A stretch of DNA of 64,000 bases, taken from the NCBI RefSeq assembly GCF_017873625.1, contig NZ_JAGGKL010000004.1, positions 124,001 to 188,000 on the forward strand, in the 5' to 3' direction. Below the pieces are notes generated by a model, which had not been told where the DNA came from, ran no database searches, and saw only the letters and a program-made list of their open reading frames with translations. The stretch is from Methanobacterium petrolearium (GTDB lineage: Archaea > Methanobacteriota > Methanobacteria > Methanobacteriales > Methanobacteriaceae). Every line of letters begins with the position of its first letter. Position 1 is the first letter of the stretch. This document shows, piece by piece, positions 49,043-58,038 of the stretch. The translations under genes and the position numbers were made by a program.

Positions 49043-49270
49043 CTCCTCTTTAAATACTTTTTAATCCCCCTATTTTCTTATTTTTTAAAGAATAAATGGT
49101 TATTAATTCATTTTTAAGTCTTGTGGAAAATGTTTAGTTTATTTTTAAGAGTTTTTGAGTTCTTGGAACTCTTTATAGTACTCATATTCTTTAAACCTAG
49201 TTTTAGTTTGAATGGGGTTAAACATCATATTTAAAATTTACTTTATAATTATTCAATTAAAATAGAAAAA

Positions 49271-49278
49271 TATAAATA
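49271..49278 (+). promoter_or_regulatory. TATA box of the large surface protein gene
   Basis: tataaata preceded by the purine-rich gaaaaa (BRE-like), 45 bases before the ATG at 49323, which has the strong SD gggggaag. The interval 49043-49322 holds no gene. No comparable promoter precedes the downstream copies of the module. Confidence 0.5.
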
Positions 49279-49322
49279 TACTAACTTAATACTAGTTTAT
49301 ATTAATAAGTGGGGGAAGAATT

Positions 49323-52300
49323 ATGATTATTAAAGTTAAATGGTTAATATTAATGGTTTTGTTTTCTTGTTTTTTGACTATGGGTGTGGTTTCTGCTGCT
49401 AATTTGACTGTGAGTGCGGGTGATAGTATCCAATCAGCAGTGAATAGTGCTTCTGAAAATGACACCATTATAGTGAATGATGATAATGGAACTAATTACA
49501 CCTATACTGAAAATGTGGTGATCAATAAAAAGGTAAATTTACAAGCTGCTAGTAATTTAGTGACAGTTCAAGCTTTAAGTTCATCGAATCCTGTTTTCAC
49601 AATTAACAATGAAGGCAGTGGTTCATCTATTCAAGGTTTAATAATAAATGGTCGTATTTGGTTAAATGATGCTGACAATTGCTTAATTTCGGGAAATATA
49701 ATTAATTATAGTGCGGATCATGATATTCTAGTTACTTCTGGGGATAACAATAATATAACTGGAAACGTTTTCCTTAAACCATGTTATATGTCAATCTGTA
49801 TTGAAAACTCATATAATAACAGCATATCCCATAACAATATCACCATTCAATATAGTCAAAGTTGCGGTATTGGTGTTTACTCTTCCAGTGTTTGCATTAC
49901 AAAAAATAACATAATAAGCGCTAGTCAGTATATGGGAGGATATGGAATCTATTCAACCAATTCCAATATTACAGTAACGAGTAATACAATAATTGGTGAT
50001 CTATGTTTAATATTATATAATTCATTCGGTACTATCAATTTTAACTGGATAGTAGGTAATATATACGGTGATTTTGGTGCTGTGAATGCAACTAATAACT
50101 GGTGGGGTTCTGGTGTTCCTGGTTTTGCAGGTTCTTGGTTGGTTTTAAATGTAACGGTAACTCCTTTGGTTACTAATGGTAATTTCACAGTTAATGTGGA
50201 TTTAACTCATAATAATAATGGTGAGGATATATCTTCGATAGGATATATTCCTGATGGAACGCTTGTAGAAATTGATATCGTTGATATTAATGGAAGTTAT
50301 TTCGGCGTTTATAAAACGGCATATGTGTATAATGGGAGGGCTGTTGTTAATTTTGGCCCTGAATTAACCACTTCTGGAATTTTTTTCATTGAAACTTGGC
50401 TTGATTCTGCATTTGTAGAAAATAATATCACTATAGATTTAAACCCGCCTGTTGTAAATGCCAGTCTTACAGGTGGAATATACAACTCTACAAAAACAGT
50501 GACATTAACTGCCAGTGACAATATTGATGCAAATCCTGTGATTTATTACAGCATCAATAACGGCACAACATGGAATAGTCACGTTAAAACTGTTACATTG
50601 AACCTTGTTCAAGGAGTAACAAATCTTAAATTTTATGCTTGTGATGCAGCTGGTAACAGTGGCACTAACCAAACTATAACTTATACCATTGATCTTATCG
50701 CACCAGCAGTAGCTGCTAATCCAGTAGGTGGAGTTTACAACACAACAAAAATAGTAACCCTAACCGCCACAGATAACCTCGACCCTAATCCAACCATCTA
50801 TTACACAACCAATGGCAGTACACCCACAACCGCAAGCACAATATATACCAACCCCATCACCATAGCCAATACCACCACCTTAAAATTCATAGCAGTAGAT
50901 AATGCAGGTAACCAAGGGCCTGTTAACACCAAACAATATATTTTTGGATTAATAGGAAATATTAATACAGGAATAAGTTATTCCAGTATTCAAGCAGCCA
51001 TCGATGACCCATTAACACTAAATGGACATGTTATTGAAGTCTCAAACGGTACTTATACAGAAAATGTAGTGGTTAATAAAAATTTGACCATACTTTCTAG
51101 CGGTAATGTTACTGTGCAAGCATTGGATTCTTCGCATCCTGTTTTCACTATTAATAGTGGAGGTAGTGGATCTTTGATTCAGGGCTTTATTATCTCTGGA
51201 TCTGTTAATTATTCAATCGGATTATTTTTAAATGGAACTTCAAACTGCACAATTAGTGGAAACAACATAACCAACAATTATTTTGGAATAACTACTCAAA
51301 ACACTAAAACTGAAAATAACATTATAATGTATAATACTATAACCCTGAACCAAGGGAATGGATTAGCCATCAGAAACAGTGATAATTGTGTAATTTATGG
51401 GAATACAATAACAGACAATAACCTTGAGGGGAATGTTGACTTTGGTTTTGGTGGGGTGATTATTATAGAATCAAATAATTGTACTATTTATACTAACCTA
51501 ATAATGGGTCATGCTGGTTTTGGAATTAGTATTTCAGATTCAAACAACATCTTAATTCAAAATAATCTGATCCCCGGAAATATGTATGGATTATATATTG
51601 AAGGTTGTGAAAATTGTACAGTTTATGAGAATTCAATAACTGAAGGTATCATAGGAATATGGAATTATTATTCATCACCAAATATTAGTTTTAACAGAAT
51701 TGCTGCAAACACAGGATATGGGCTTTATAATGAGTATGGAAATGTTAATGCGAACAACAACTGGTGGGGTTCAAATAATCCTATAAATTCAACTAATATC
51801 CACAATGTAGTTGGAACTATAAACACTACCTCCTGGCTCATTCTGAGCATTAATGATTCAACTGTTAATTCTGGTGGAAATGCCAGCATAACTGCGGATC
51901 TAACCCACAATAACTTGGGACAGGATACTTCATTTTTGGGGCATGTTATAAAAGGTTTACCTATCACTTTCACCACAAGTTATGGGACGATTCTCACACC
52001 AGCCCTCACTTTTAATGGAAAGGCTGTGGCTATCTTGAATCTGGGCACAACATCATCTAGGACGGTTACGGTTAATACTTCATTGGATAATCAGACCGTG
52101 TCCCAGCAGATGGTTATTGCTCCGGGATCAGCAGTATTGAACATTACCAGCTCTGCACTGAATAGTACCACCCTTCAACCCATAAGTTTAATCTGTGATG
52201 TGCCTTTGAATAGTTCTGTGACCTGGCTCAGTGTGCTCTGGAAAAATACAGATCTATTCTATGGTGAACTGCAAGTAATAGTAAATGGCACAATAGTGAG

Positions 52301-53624
52301 CAGTACAGAGTATGTTAACCCCGGTTACAATACCTGGAAGAACAGTGGTTATCGTGATGATGTTTTCAGAGCAATCATATATGCAAACAACTATATATTA
52401 CAGGATGGAATGGATCCAGAGGAGATACCAGCAAGCTTCTGGACGGATCTAACATCACTGTATAGTTTAAATAGCACTGAACTGCAGTTTGTCCAGAATC
52501 ATCGGCTGGAATTTATGGACAGTCTAACAGTCCAATTAACATATCCTGGAGCAGATGCACCAGTGATGACGGTTACTGATCCTGCGACCAACAGCACAAT
52601 CGATCTTAACTTCACTGGAGGCACTGTCCTCAGAACTAGCCCCATCATGTACATGGATGGTTTATTCGGGGCGGGTTATGAGGGTGTTAAGAGTTTTGCC
52701 ATTGCCACCACCAAGGTCACTGATGAGATTGCTCAGTACTGGGCTGACCAAAAAAACGCCACTAATGCTTATGGAAACCTTCTCTACCCTCCAGGTGCGA
52801 TGAAAGCAGCCTATGGAACGTTTTTCACATCTTTGATGATGATTTATTGCCATGATATTCTGGCAGATACAGCAGCAGAGGAATTTAATGTTACATGGAG
52901 TAGAACACATCCTGTAGCTGTTTCTGTGGGTGATGATGCCTATCAAACCTACCTGACACTGGAATGTGACCATAGTATGGGCATGACAGTCATCGGATCA
53001 CTTAAAAACACTATACTATTCAATTCAGCATGTTCTTCACAGATTTCCACCATTGAATACGGAATCATGCGAAACCTGGATTTCACCTCCCAGTATGAAA
53101 CTGTTTCCCTGGATGTAATGGGATCTGTGACTCGAGATATGTTTTATGCCTTCTGGACTGGGACAGACCTGGAGTTATTCACACAGAATGGTTACACTAT
53201 CAAGAAATTGGTGGGTCGTGATGATCTGATATTGTTGTATGATCCTGAAACAGGCATTATGAGAGATATAAATACAGTTAATGGGTTTTGCGGTGCGTAC
53301 TGCTTCCATGACCAAATAACAGAACAGTCTTATAATTTCTTTGATGATGTTTATAATAGTACATCAGATTTCAGGGAATGGGCAAATGATAGTGTAGAAG
53401 ATTATAACTGGTTCATGAATCACTTCAACTGGGAAAAATTTTATCATATTGGGGGGAATGGTTTTCTTCTTATAGCAGCGGGTCTAGCTTTAACTGGTGA
53501 AATAATAGCAATTCCCGAAACTGTGGGAGGTTCAATTCTCTTAATGGGCCCTACAATTGTTACAATATATATGAGTGGAAATGACATGATCGATTGGGTG
53601 GATGAACCAACATTTAAGGAATAA
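49323..53624 (+). CDS. Giant secreted beta-helix protein with C-terminal module and hydrophobic tail
   Basis: 1433 aa. Signal peptide 1-26 (WLILMVLFSCFLTMGVVSA). Two NosD-like parallel beta-helix blocks (about 30-265 and 545-815), each closing with NNWWGS. Ig-like segments follow each. Two chitobiase-C-like domains lie between (about 375-540, NPVIYYSINNGTTWN; NPTIYYTTNGSTPTT). From about residue 1010 to 1330 comes a module repeated downstream, with Cys motifs MIYCHDILAD, LECDHSMGM, FNSACSSQ and NGFCGAYCFH. The last 100 residues are unlike the other copies and hold a Gly/Ala-rich hydrophobic stretch (about 1380-1420) without the basic end of a normal anchor. Immediately followed by a small membrane-protein gene. 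Confidence 0.85.
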   Translation: MIIKVKWLILMVLFSCFLTMGVVSAANLTVSAGDSIQSAVNSASENDTIIVNDDNGTNYTYTENVVINKKVNLQAASNLVTVQALSSSNPVFTINNEGSGSSIQGLIINGRIWLNDADNCLISGNIINYSADHDILVTSGDNNNITGNVFLKPCYMSICIENSYNNSISHNNITIQYSQSCGIGVYSSSVCITKNNIISASQYMGGYGIYSTNSNITVTSNTIIGDLCLILYNSFGTINFNWIVGNIYGDFGAVNATNNWWGSGVPGFAGSWLVLNVTVTPLVTNGNFTVNVDLTHNNNGEDISSIGYIPDGTLVEIDIVDINGSYFGVYKTAYVYNGRAVVNFGPELTTSGIFFIETWLDSAFVENNITIDLNPPVVNASLTGGIYNSTKTVTLTASDNIDANPVIYYSINNGTTWNSHVKTVTLNLVQGVTNLKFYACDAAGNSGTNQTITYTIDLIAPAVAANPVGGVYNTTKIVTLTATDNLDPNPTIYYTTNGSTPTTASTIYTNPITIANTTTLKFIAVDNAGNQGPVNTKQYIFGLIGNINTGISYSSIQAAIDDPLTLNGHVIEVSNGTYTENVVVNKNLTILSSGNVTVQALDSSHPVFTINSGGSGSLIQGFIISGSVNYSIGLFLNGTSNCTISGNNITNNYFGITTQNTKTENNIIMYNTITLNQGNGLAIRNSDNCVIYGNTITDNNLEGNVDFGFGGVIIIESNNCTIYTNLIMGHAGFGISISDSNNILIQNNLIPGNMYGLYIEGCENCTVYENSITEGIIGIWNYYSSPNISFNRIAANTGYGLYNEYGNVNANNNWWGSNNPINSTNIHNVVGTINTTSWLILSINDSTVNSGGNASITADLTHNNLGQDTSFLGHVIKGLPITFTTSYGTILTPALTFNGKAVAILNLGTTSSRTVTVNTSLDNQTVSQQMVIAPGSAVLNITSSALNSTTLQPISLICDVPLNSSVTWLSVLWKNTDLFYGELQVIVNGTIVSSTEYVNPGYNTWKNSGYRDDVFRAIIYANNYILQDGMDPEEIPASFWTDLTSLYSLNSTELQFVQNHRLEFMDSLTVQLTYPGADAPVMTVTDPATNSTIDLNFTGGTVLRTSPIMYMDGLFGAGYEGVKSFAIATTKVTDEIAQYWADQKNATNAYGNLLYPPGAMKAAYGTFFTSLMMIYCHDILADTAAEEFNVTWSRTHPVAVSVGDDAYQTYLTLECDHSMGMTVIGSLKNTILFNSACSSQISTIEYGIMRNLDFTSQYETVSLDVMGSVTRDMFYAFWTGTDLELFTQNGYTIKKLVGRDDLILLYDPETGIMRDINTVNGFCGAYCFHDQITEQSYNFFDDVYNSTSDFREWANDSVEDYNWFMNHFNWEKFYHIGGNGFLLIAAGLALTGEIIAIPETVGGSILLMGPTIVTIYMSGNDMIDWVDEPTFKE

Positions 53625-53649
53625 ATTTACTTTAGAAAGGAGGCAAATA

Positions 53650-53997
53650 ATGAGATTTAAATTATCCTTGTTCTTAACATTTTTATATTCAATCATATTC
53701 TTAGGAATTTTTTTAATTTCAGGAAAACTATTATTTTTATTTGCTATTTCATTTGGAATTACTATTATGTTAGTAACGATCTTTATGAACAAGGATTATA
53801 GTATCTCATTATATTATTTGGGTTTTCTAGGTATAATTATATTTCAGGGACTAATATTAACATATATTTATCTTTTTCTTCCATTTTATAGAACCAACCT
53901 TCTATTTTATGGTATGTTTGGGATTTTCATAATTTACATTCTTTACTTCGCTTACTATTACCCTCGTAGATATAAATATAGAAAAATTCCTTGGTAA
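53650..53997 (+). CDS. Four-helix membrane protein, candidate immunity partner 1
   Basis: 115 aa, nearly all hydrophobic: about four helices, with a basic C-terminus (YPRRYKYRKIPW). The ATG at 53650 follows AAAGGAGG, the strongest kind of SD, 25 bases after the giant gene's stop; a longer upstream start (53602) lies inside that gene and is rejected. It aligns loosely along its length with the protein at 55449-55805 (shared ISxG, N-x-x-Y-x-x-S, LLxxxG-xxIG/F-positions), so the two are diverged homologues in the same relative position. Confidence 0.75.
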   Translation: MRFKLSLFLTFLYSIIFLGIFLISGKLLFLFAISFGITIMLVTIFMNKDYSISLYYLGFLGIIIFQGLILTYIYLFLPFYRTNLLFYGMFGIFIIYILYFAYYYPRRYKYRKIPW

Positions 53998-54059
53998 ATA
54001 TGTGGAATCAAAGGGGGTTGTCAAAAAAATGGATAAAATAAGTAATAGTCAAAAAAGGT

Positions 54060-55403
54060 ATGGCTGTAATATGGGGAACATACCATGGTGATGTTTTCAG
54101 GGCAATTATATATGCAAATAATTATATATTACAGGATGGAATGGATCCAGGGGAGATATCCGCAAGCTTCTGGACGGATTTAACATCATCGTATAGTCTA
54201 ACTAGTGCAGAATTGCAATTTATCCAGAATCATCGGCTGGAATTTATGGACAGTCTAACAGTCCAATTAACATATCCTGGAGCAGACGCACCTGAAATAA
54301 CAGTCACTGATCCTGCGACCAACAGCACAATCGATCTTAACTTCACTGGAGATACTGTCCTCAGAACTAGCCCCATCATGTACATGGATGGTCTTTTGGC
54401 GGGTTATGAGGGTGTTAAGAGTTTCGCTATTGCCACCACCAAGGTCACTGATGAGATTGCTCAGTATTGGGCTGATCAGGAAAATGCCACGGATGCCTAT
54501 GGAAACCTCCTCTACCCTGTAGGTGCGATGAAAGCAGCCTATGGGACGTTCTTCACCTCTTTAATGACAATTTACTGTCATGACATCCTGGCAGATGCAG
54601 CAGCAGAGGAATTTAATGTTACATGGAGTAGAACACATCCTGTAGCTGTTTTTGTGGGTGATGATGCCTACCAGACTTATTTAACACTTGAATGTGATCA
54701 TAGTATGGGAATGATAGTTATAGGATCACTTAAAAACATTATACTCTTCAACTCAGCATGTTCTTCACAGATTTCCACTATTGAATACGGAATCATGCGA
54801 AACTTGGATTTCCTTTCCCAGTATGAAACTGTTTCCCTAGATGTAATGGGATCTGTGACACGGGACATGTTCTATGCCTTCTGGACTGGGACAGATATGA
54901 GGTTATTCACAGAGAATGGTTACACGGTAATAAAACTGGTGGGTCGTGATGATCTGATATTGTTGTATGATCCTGAGACTGGTATTATACGGGATATTAA
55001 CACTGTGAATGGTTTTTGTGGAGCGTATTGTTTCCATAACCAGATCACTGATTCATCTTATGATCTTTTTGCAGGAGTTAAAAACAGCACATCTGATTAT
55101 ATGGATTGGGTGCATGAAAACATAGAAATTTTTAATCGTATAGTTGATATTGATTTTAATGGACAGAAATATTGGTATTTGGCGAAAACTTATGGTGCAA
55201 TAGCATTTTTTGGCTTTGGTTTGTTAACAGGAAGTACAGAATACATAATTGCCGCAATTGCATTTGAATTAGTTATTAATCAAGGTTATAATGCTTTTTA
55301 TGATCAGTTACTTCCTTCAATGGAGTTTTGGGATACTCCTTGGTTGGAAGTAAGAATTTACGGGAAAACAGTATTTGTGAGGCGTCATAGCTTGTTTGAA
55401 TAA
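54060..55403 (+). CDS. Orphan copy of the C-terminal module with a different tail
   Basis: 447 aa without signal peptide or beta-helix. Residues about 9-327 repeat the module of the giant protein almost exactly: 123 of 131 residues are the same between SFAIATT and MRNLDF. The match fades after NGFCGAYCFH; the remaining 120 residues are different and hold their own hydrophobic stretch (YGAIAFFGFGLLTGSTEYII). The ATG at 54060 has only a poor SD and no promoter is seen, so it may be a silent cassette that donates its tail by recombination. Followed by its own small membrane protein. Confidence 0.8.
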   Translation: MAVIWGTYHGDVFRAIIYANNYILQDGMDPGEISASFWTDLTSSYSLTSAELQFIQNHRLEFMDSLTVQLTYPGADAPEITVTDPATNSTIDLNFTGDTVLRTSPIMYMDGLLAGYEGVKSFAIATTKVTDEIAQYWADQENATDAYGNLLYPVGAMKAAYGTFFTSLMTIYCHDILADAAAEEFNVTWSRTHPVAVFVGDDAYQTYLTLECDHSMGMIVIGSLKNIILFNSACSSQISTIEYGIMRNLDFLSQYETVSLDVMGSVTRDMFYAFWTGTDMRLFTENGYTVIKLVGRDDLILLYDPETGIIRDINTVNGFCGAYCFHNQITDSSYDLFAGVKNSTSDYMDWVHENIEIFNRIVDIDFNGQKYWYLAKTYGAIAFFGFGLLTGSTEYIIAAIAFELVINQGYNAFYDQLLPSMEFWDTPWLEVRIYGKTVFVRRHSLFE

Positions 55404-55448
55404 ATTGTACAAGTATTTTAATATTTCTATAAAGAAAGGTGGTACCTA

Positions 55449-55805
55449 ATGGAAAATAAAGTAATGAAGAGTGGAGATTATGCACTTATGGCATTGTTTT
55501 TTTTTACGGGCATTCTATGGATTCCCCAGAGTTTAGGAGCTGCAGCAGCATTTATTAGTGTGGGGTTAGTATGTTTAATAGTTGCCATCTTTAATTATAG
55601 GCAATATATGAACAGATCTATTTATTGGATTCTGGTTTTAATTATACTTTTCACAATTTTTATACCATTTACTTTAATCTTAGTGCCACCACCAATTGAG
55701 AATCTCTTATTAAAATACGGTCTAATAATTGGATTGTTTGTAATCTGTATTTGGATAGCATACATAAAAATGCAGAAGTTAGAAAAAAAATTCAATAAAC
55801 CTTGA
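55449..55805 (+). CDS. Four-helix membrane protein, candidate immunity partner 2
   Basis: 118 aa with about four hydrophobic helices and a Lys-rich C-terminus (KMQKLEKKFNKP). ATG at 55449 after AAAGGTGGT, a strong SD, 45 bases after the orphan module. Same size, topology and place as the 115-aa protein after the giant gene, but clearly diverged in sequence. No recognised family. Confidence 0.75.
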   Translation: MENKVMKSGDYALMALFFFTGILWIPQSLGAAAAFISVGLVCLIVAIFNYRQYMNRSIYWILVLIILFTIFIPFTLILVPPPIENLLLKYGLIIGLFVICIWIAYIKMQKLEKKFNKP

Positions 55806-55813
55806 GTATTGAA

Positions 55814-56222
55814 ATATGAAGGTGTTAAGAGTTTCGCCATTGCCACCACCAATGTAACCAATGAGGTGGTGTAGTACTGGTGGGATAAACAATCATTATA
55901 TGCTCCCGGTGCAATGAAAGCAGCTTATGGAACTTTCCTCACATCTCTCCTAGTAATCAAATGCCATGACATGGTGGTGGATCAGGGTGCCGCTGCTTAC
56001 AATGTTACTTGGAGTCGTACCACACCGGGGGTGGTTTTTTGCTGTGATGATGCAGTATCCTCATATATAATTGGTGAGATGGATCATCGTATGGGTATGG
56101 ATGTAAAGGGCACAGTGGGTAATGTTTGGGCCTTTAGATTTGTCTGTTCTTCATCCTTTTCACCAATAGAAAATGAAATAGGGAATCTAGATGGAGACAT
56201 TGCTTCAGTAACTCTGGTATAG
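55814..56222 (+). pseudogene. Decayed third copy of the module
   Basis: Directly after the second membrane-protein gene the frame reads YEGVKSFAIATTNVTNEVV, an amber codon (TAG, 55872-55874), then YWWDK...GAMKAAYGTFLTSLL...KCHDMVVD...NVTWSRT...DHRMGMDVKG, ending at a stop at 56220-56222. The amber takes the place of the CAG Gln of EIAQYW in the intact copies. It starts mid-module, lacks the N-terminal third and the NGFCGAYC end, and is more diverged than the other two copies, so it is an older remnant. Confidence 0.85.
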
Positions 56223-56410
56223 GAGAACGCATCATTAATGATGAAATACCTGAATTGTTCTGCAGCAATGGTTATCTAATTTAGAACCACTAACATTTCT
56301 ATACCACAAAAAAACACTACATAAATAGTCAGTGTCATTAAAACTAAATTTAAAAATTGGTTTAATATTAAAAAACTAAAAAAAAGGTAGTTGAACCTTG
56401 ACTACACCGG

Positions 56411-57046
56411 TTAATACTCCTTAACCACGCCGATCACATAGCTTTTGGGAACCCATGTATTTAGAGGTGTCTTGGTAATGGTAATTACTTGTTTTACTCC
56501 GTTAACATATCGTGTCTGGCTTTCTACTTCAACATTTTTGTTGTCACTTTCCAGATAAACCTGGTCACCATTTATCTGTCCAACCCGTTTCACAATCAAG
56601 TTGTAATCAGGGTGATGTGCAACCACTATATCTCCCACCTTGAAATCAGATGTTTTCAACACTACAATACTTTGACCATCTTCTAAGGTGGGAACCATGG
56701 ATGTTCCCTTAACCGTGGCAGGCATGGGTAGCTGATCTTCACCAAACTGGGATACAACCTTGACCTGAACTGTATAATTGTATTTGCTGGCTATGTTCTC
56801 CATATCCGTTTTGATGGATTCCACACTACTATCTGGATCCTCCACATCAGCCAATGCCTTAACCTTCATCTCATTAAGCATGGCTGAAGGCACCTCCCAC
56901 CATGATGACGATTGAATAGTAACCGCTGTACCATTGGTCTCAACTGTAATCCCAGTGCTATTCTGGTTGGATAACACGTATCCAGCAGATCCGATTAATG
57001 CAATCAACACCAGTAATACAACAGTTAAGCCTAGTTTTAGTTTCAA
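56411..57046 (-). CDS. Signal peptidase I-like S26 peptidase
   Basis: 211 aa. N-terminal membrane anchor (about 5-25), then a catalytic domain with VKGTSMVPTLEDGQSIVV (nucleophile Ser) and VGDIVVAHHPDYNLIVKRVGQINGD. The general base position is Lys (VKR), as in bacterial enzymes, rather than the His usual in archaeal S26B. An extra domain of about 80 residues separates anchor and active site. TTG start at 57046 after GGTGGAGAG, within two bases of the aroD stop. Confidence 0.8.
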   Translation of the reverse strand: MKLKLGLTVVLLVLIALIGSAGYVLSNQNSTGITVETNGTAVTIQSSSWWEVPSAMLNEMKVKALADVEDPDSSVESIKTDMENIASKYNYTVQVKVVSQFGEDQLPMPATVKGTSMVPTLEDGQSIVVLKTSDFKVGDIVVAHHPDYNLIVKRVGQINGDQVYLESDNKNVEVESQTRYVNGVKQVITITKTPLNTWVPKSYVIGVVKEY

Positions 57047-57047
57047 A

Positions 57048-57722
57048 TTAATCTCTCTCCACCATTAATTTGTCAATGATTTGTTTGGTTTCAGCTAAAT
57101 TCAACTGTCCAGGGGCAGATCCTCCATTTAAAGCTGCATAAGTCAGGGGTGATCCGAAAAGTGGTGCCAAGACCCTGGTGTATCTTCCAATTTTACCCAT
57201 GGCAATACCAATGGTGTTGTCAAACTGGTTAACCACCTGGAGCACGTTAAGTGTATCCTGCATATCCTGAGGCATGACCGCAAATTTCGCTATGGTCCCC
57301 AGCTTTTTTTCATTTTCAACGATCTTGAGAAGTTCTTTTAAAGGAGGAGTTCTCTGGAAATCATGGAAGGATATTATAGTTGACTTAGAAGCATTGATAA
57401 CCTTCGAACGGAGTTTTTCATCAGTTTGAAGTTCTATGTCAACATAATCAACATGTTCGGCTGTTTCAATAAGGATCCTGGTTCTTTCATCTTCAGATCC
57501 TCTGAAATGTCCTCCTTCCTCCCTCATCCGGTTGGTGGCAATCAGGGGGAAGTTTATTTCTTCCATAAGATGAACGATCTTTTGCGGATCCGGGTCCAGA
57601 AGGGCATCTATTCTCAGCTCCAATATATCCACATCCATTTTAATAGCTTTTTCAGCTATTTTTAGGACATTTCGCCTGTCTTTCTGGAATATGGGAACGC
57701 AGATCAATGGTTTTGGAATCAT
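57048..57722 (-). CDS. aroD: 3-Dehydroquinate dehydratase, type I
   Basis: 224 aa. Motifs: CVPIFQKD, ILELRIDAL, PLIATNR, the catalytic His in ISFHDFQRTP, the Schiff-base Lys in IAKFAVMPQ, and GKIGRYTRVLAPLFGSPLTYAAL. It performs the third step of the shikimate pathway; aroE is at the right end of the window. ATG at 57722 preferred to a GTG at 57731. It leads a two-gene unit with the signal peptidase gene. Confidence 0.93.
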   Translation of the reverse strand: MIPKPLICVPIFQKDRRNVLKIAEKAIKMDVDILELRIDALLDPDPQKIVHLMEEINFPLIATNRMREEGGHFRGSEDERTRILIETAEHVDYVDIELQTDEKLRSKVINASKSTIISFHDFQRTPPLKELLKIVENEKKLGTIAKFAVMPQDMQDTLNVLQVVNQFDNTIGIAMGKIGRYTRVLAPLFGSPLTYAALNGGSAPGQLNLAETKQIIDKLMVERD

Positions 57723-57731
57723 GATATGCAC

Positions 57732-58038
57732 ATCTCAACTTCACCGAAAACATCTATGGTAATATTATTATTAGATTATATCAGGGGAATTAAGTTCATT
57801 AACATTCTATTTATTTATTTCCCCACATTACTAAATATATGGACAATGATGTTTTGACTGCAGATGCAAATTACATCGCCGTGTTTTAAGTCAACAGAAA
57901 CCAGCAAAAAAAGAAGACAGATAAAAATCTATAAGAACAAGTATCCCCCATATCATTGCCTATAATTAATAATCCATGGATTTTATACAATTAATTAAAA
58001 CATAATCAATCTAATTCCAAATTAGTTCAGGTGATTAT
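57732..58038. other. 307-bp divergent promoter region
   Basis: Between aroD (minus) and the 242-aa conserved gene (plus). AT-rich; no gene, repeat or RNA seen. Confidence 0.4.
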
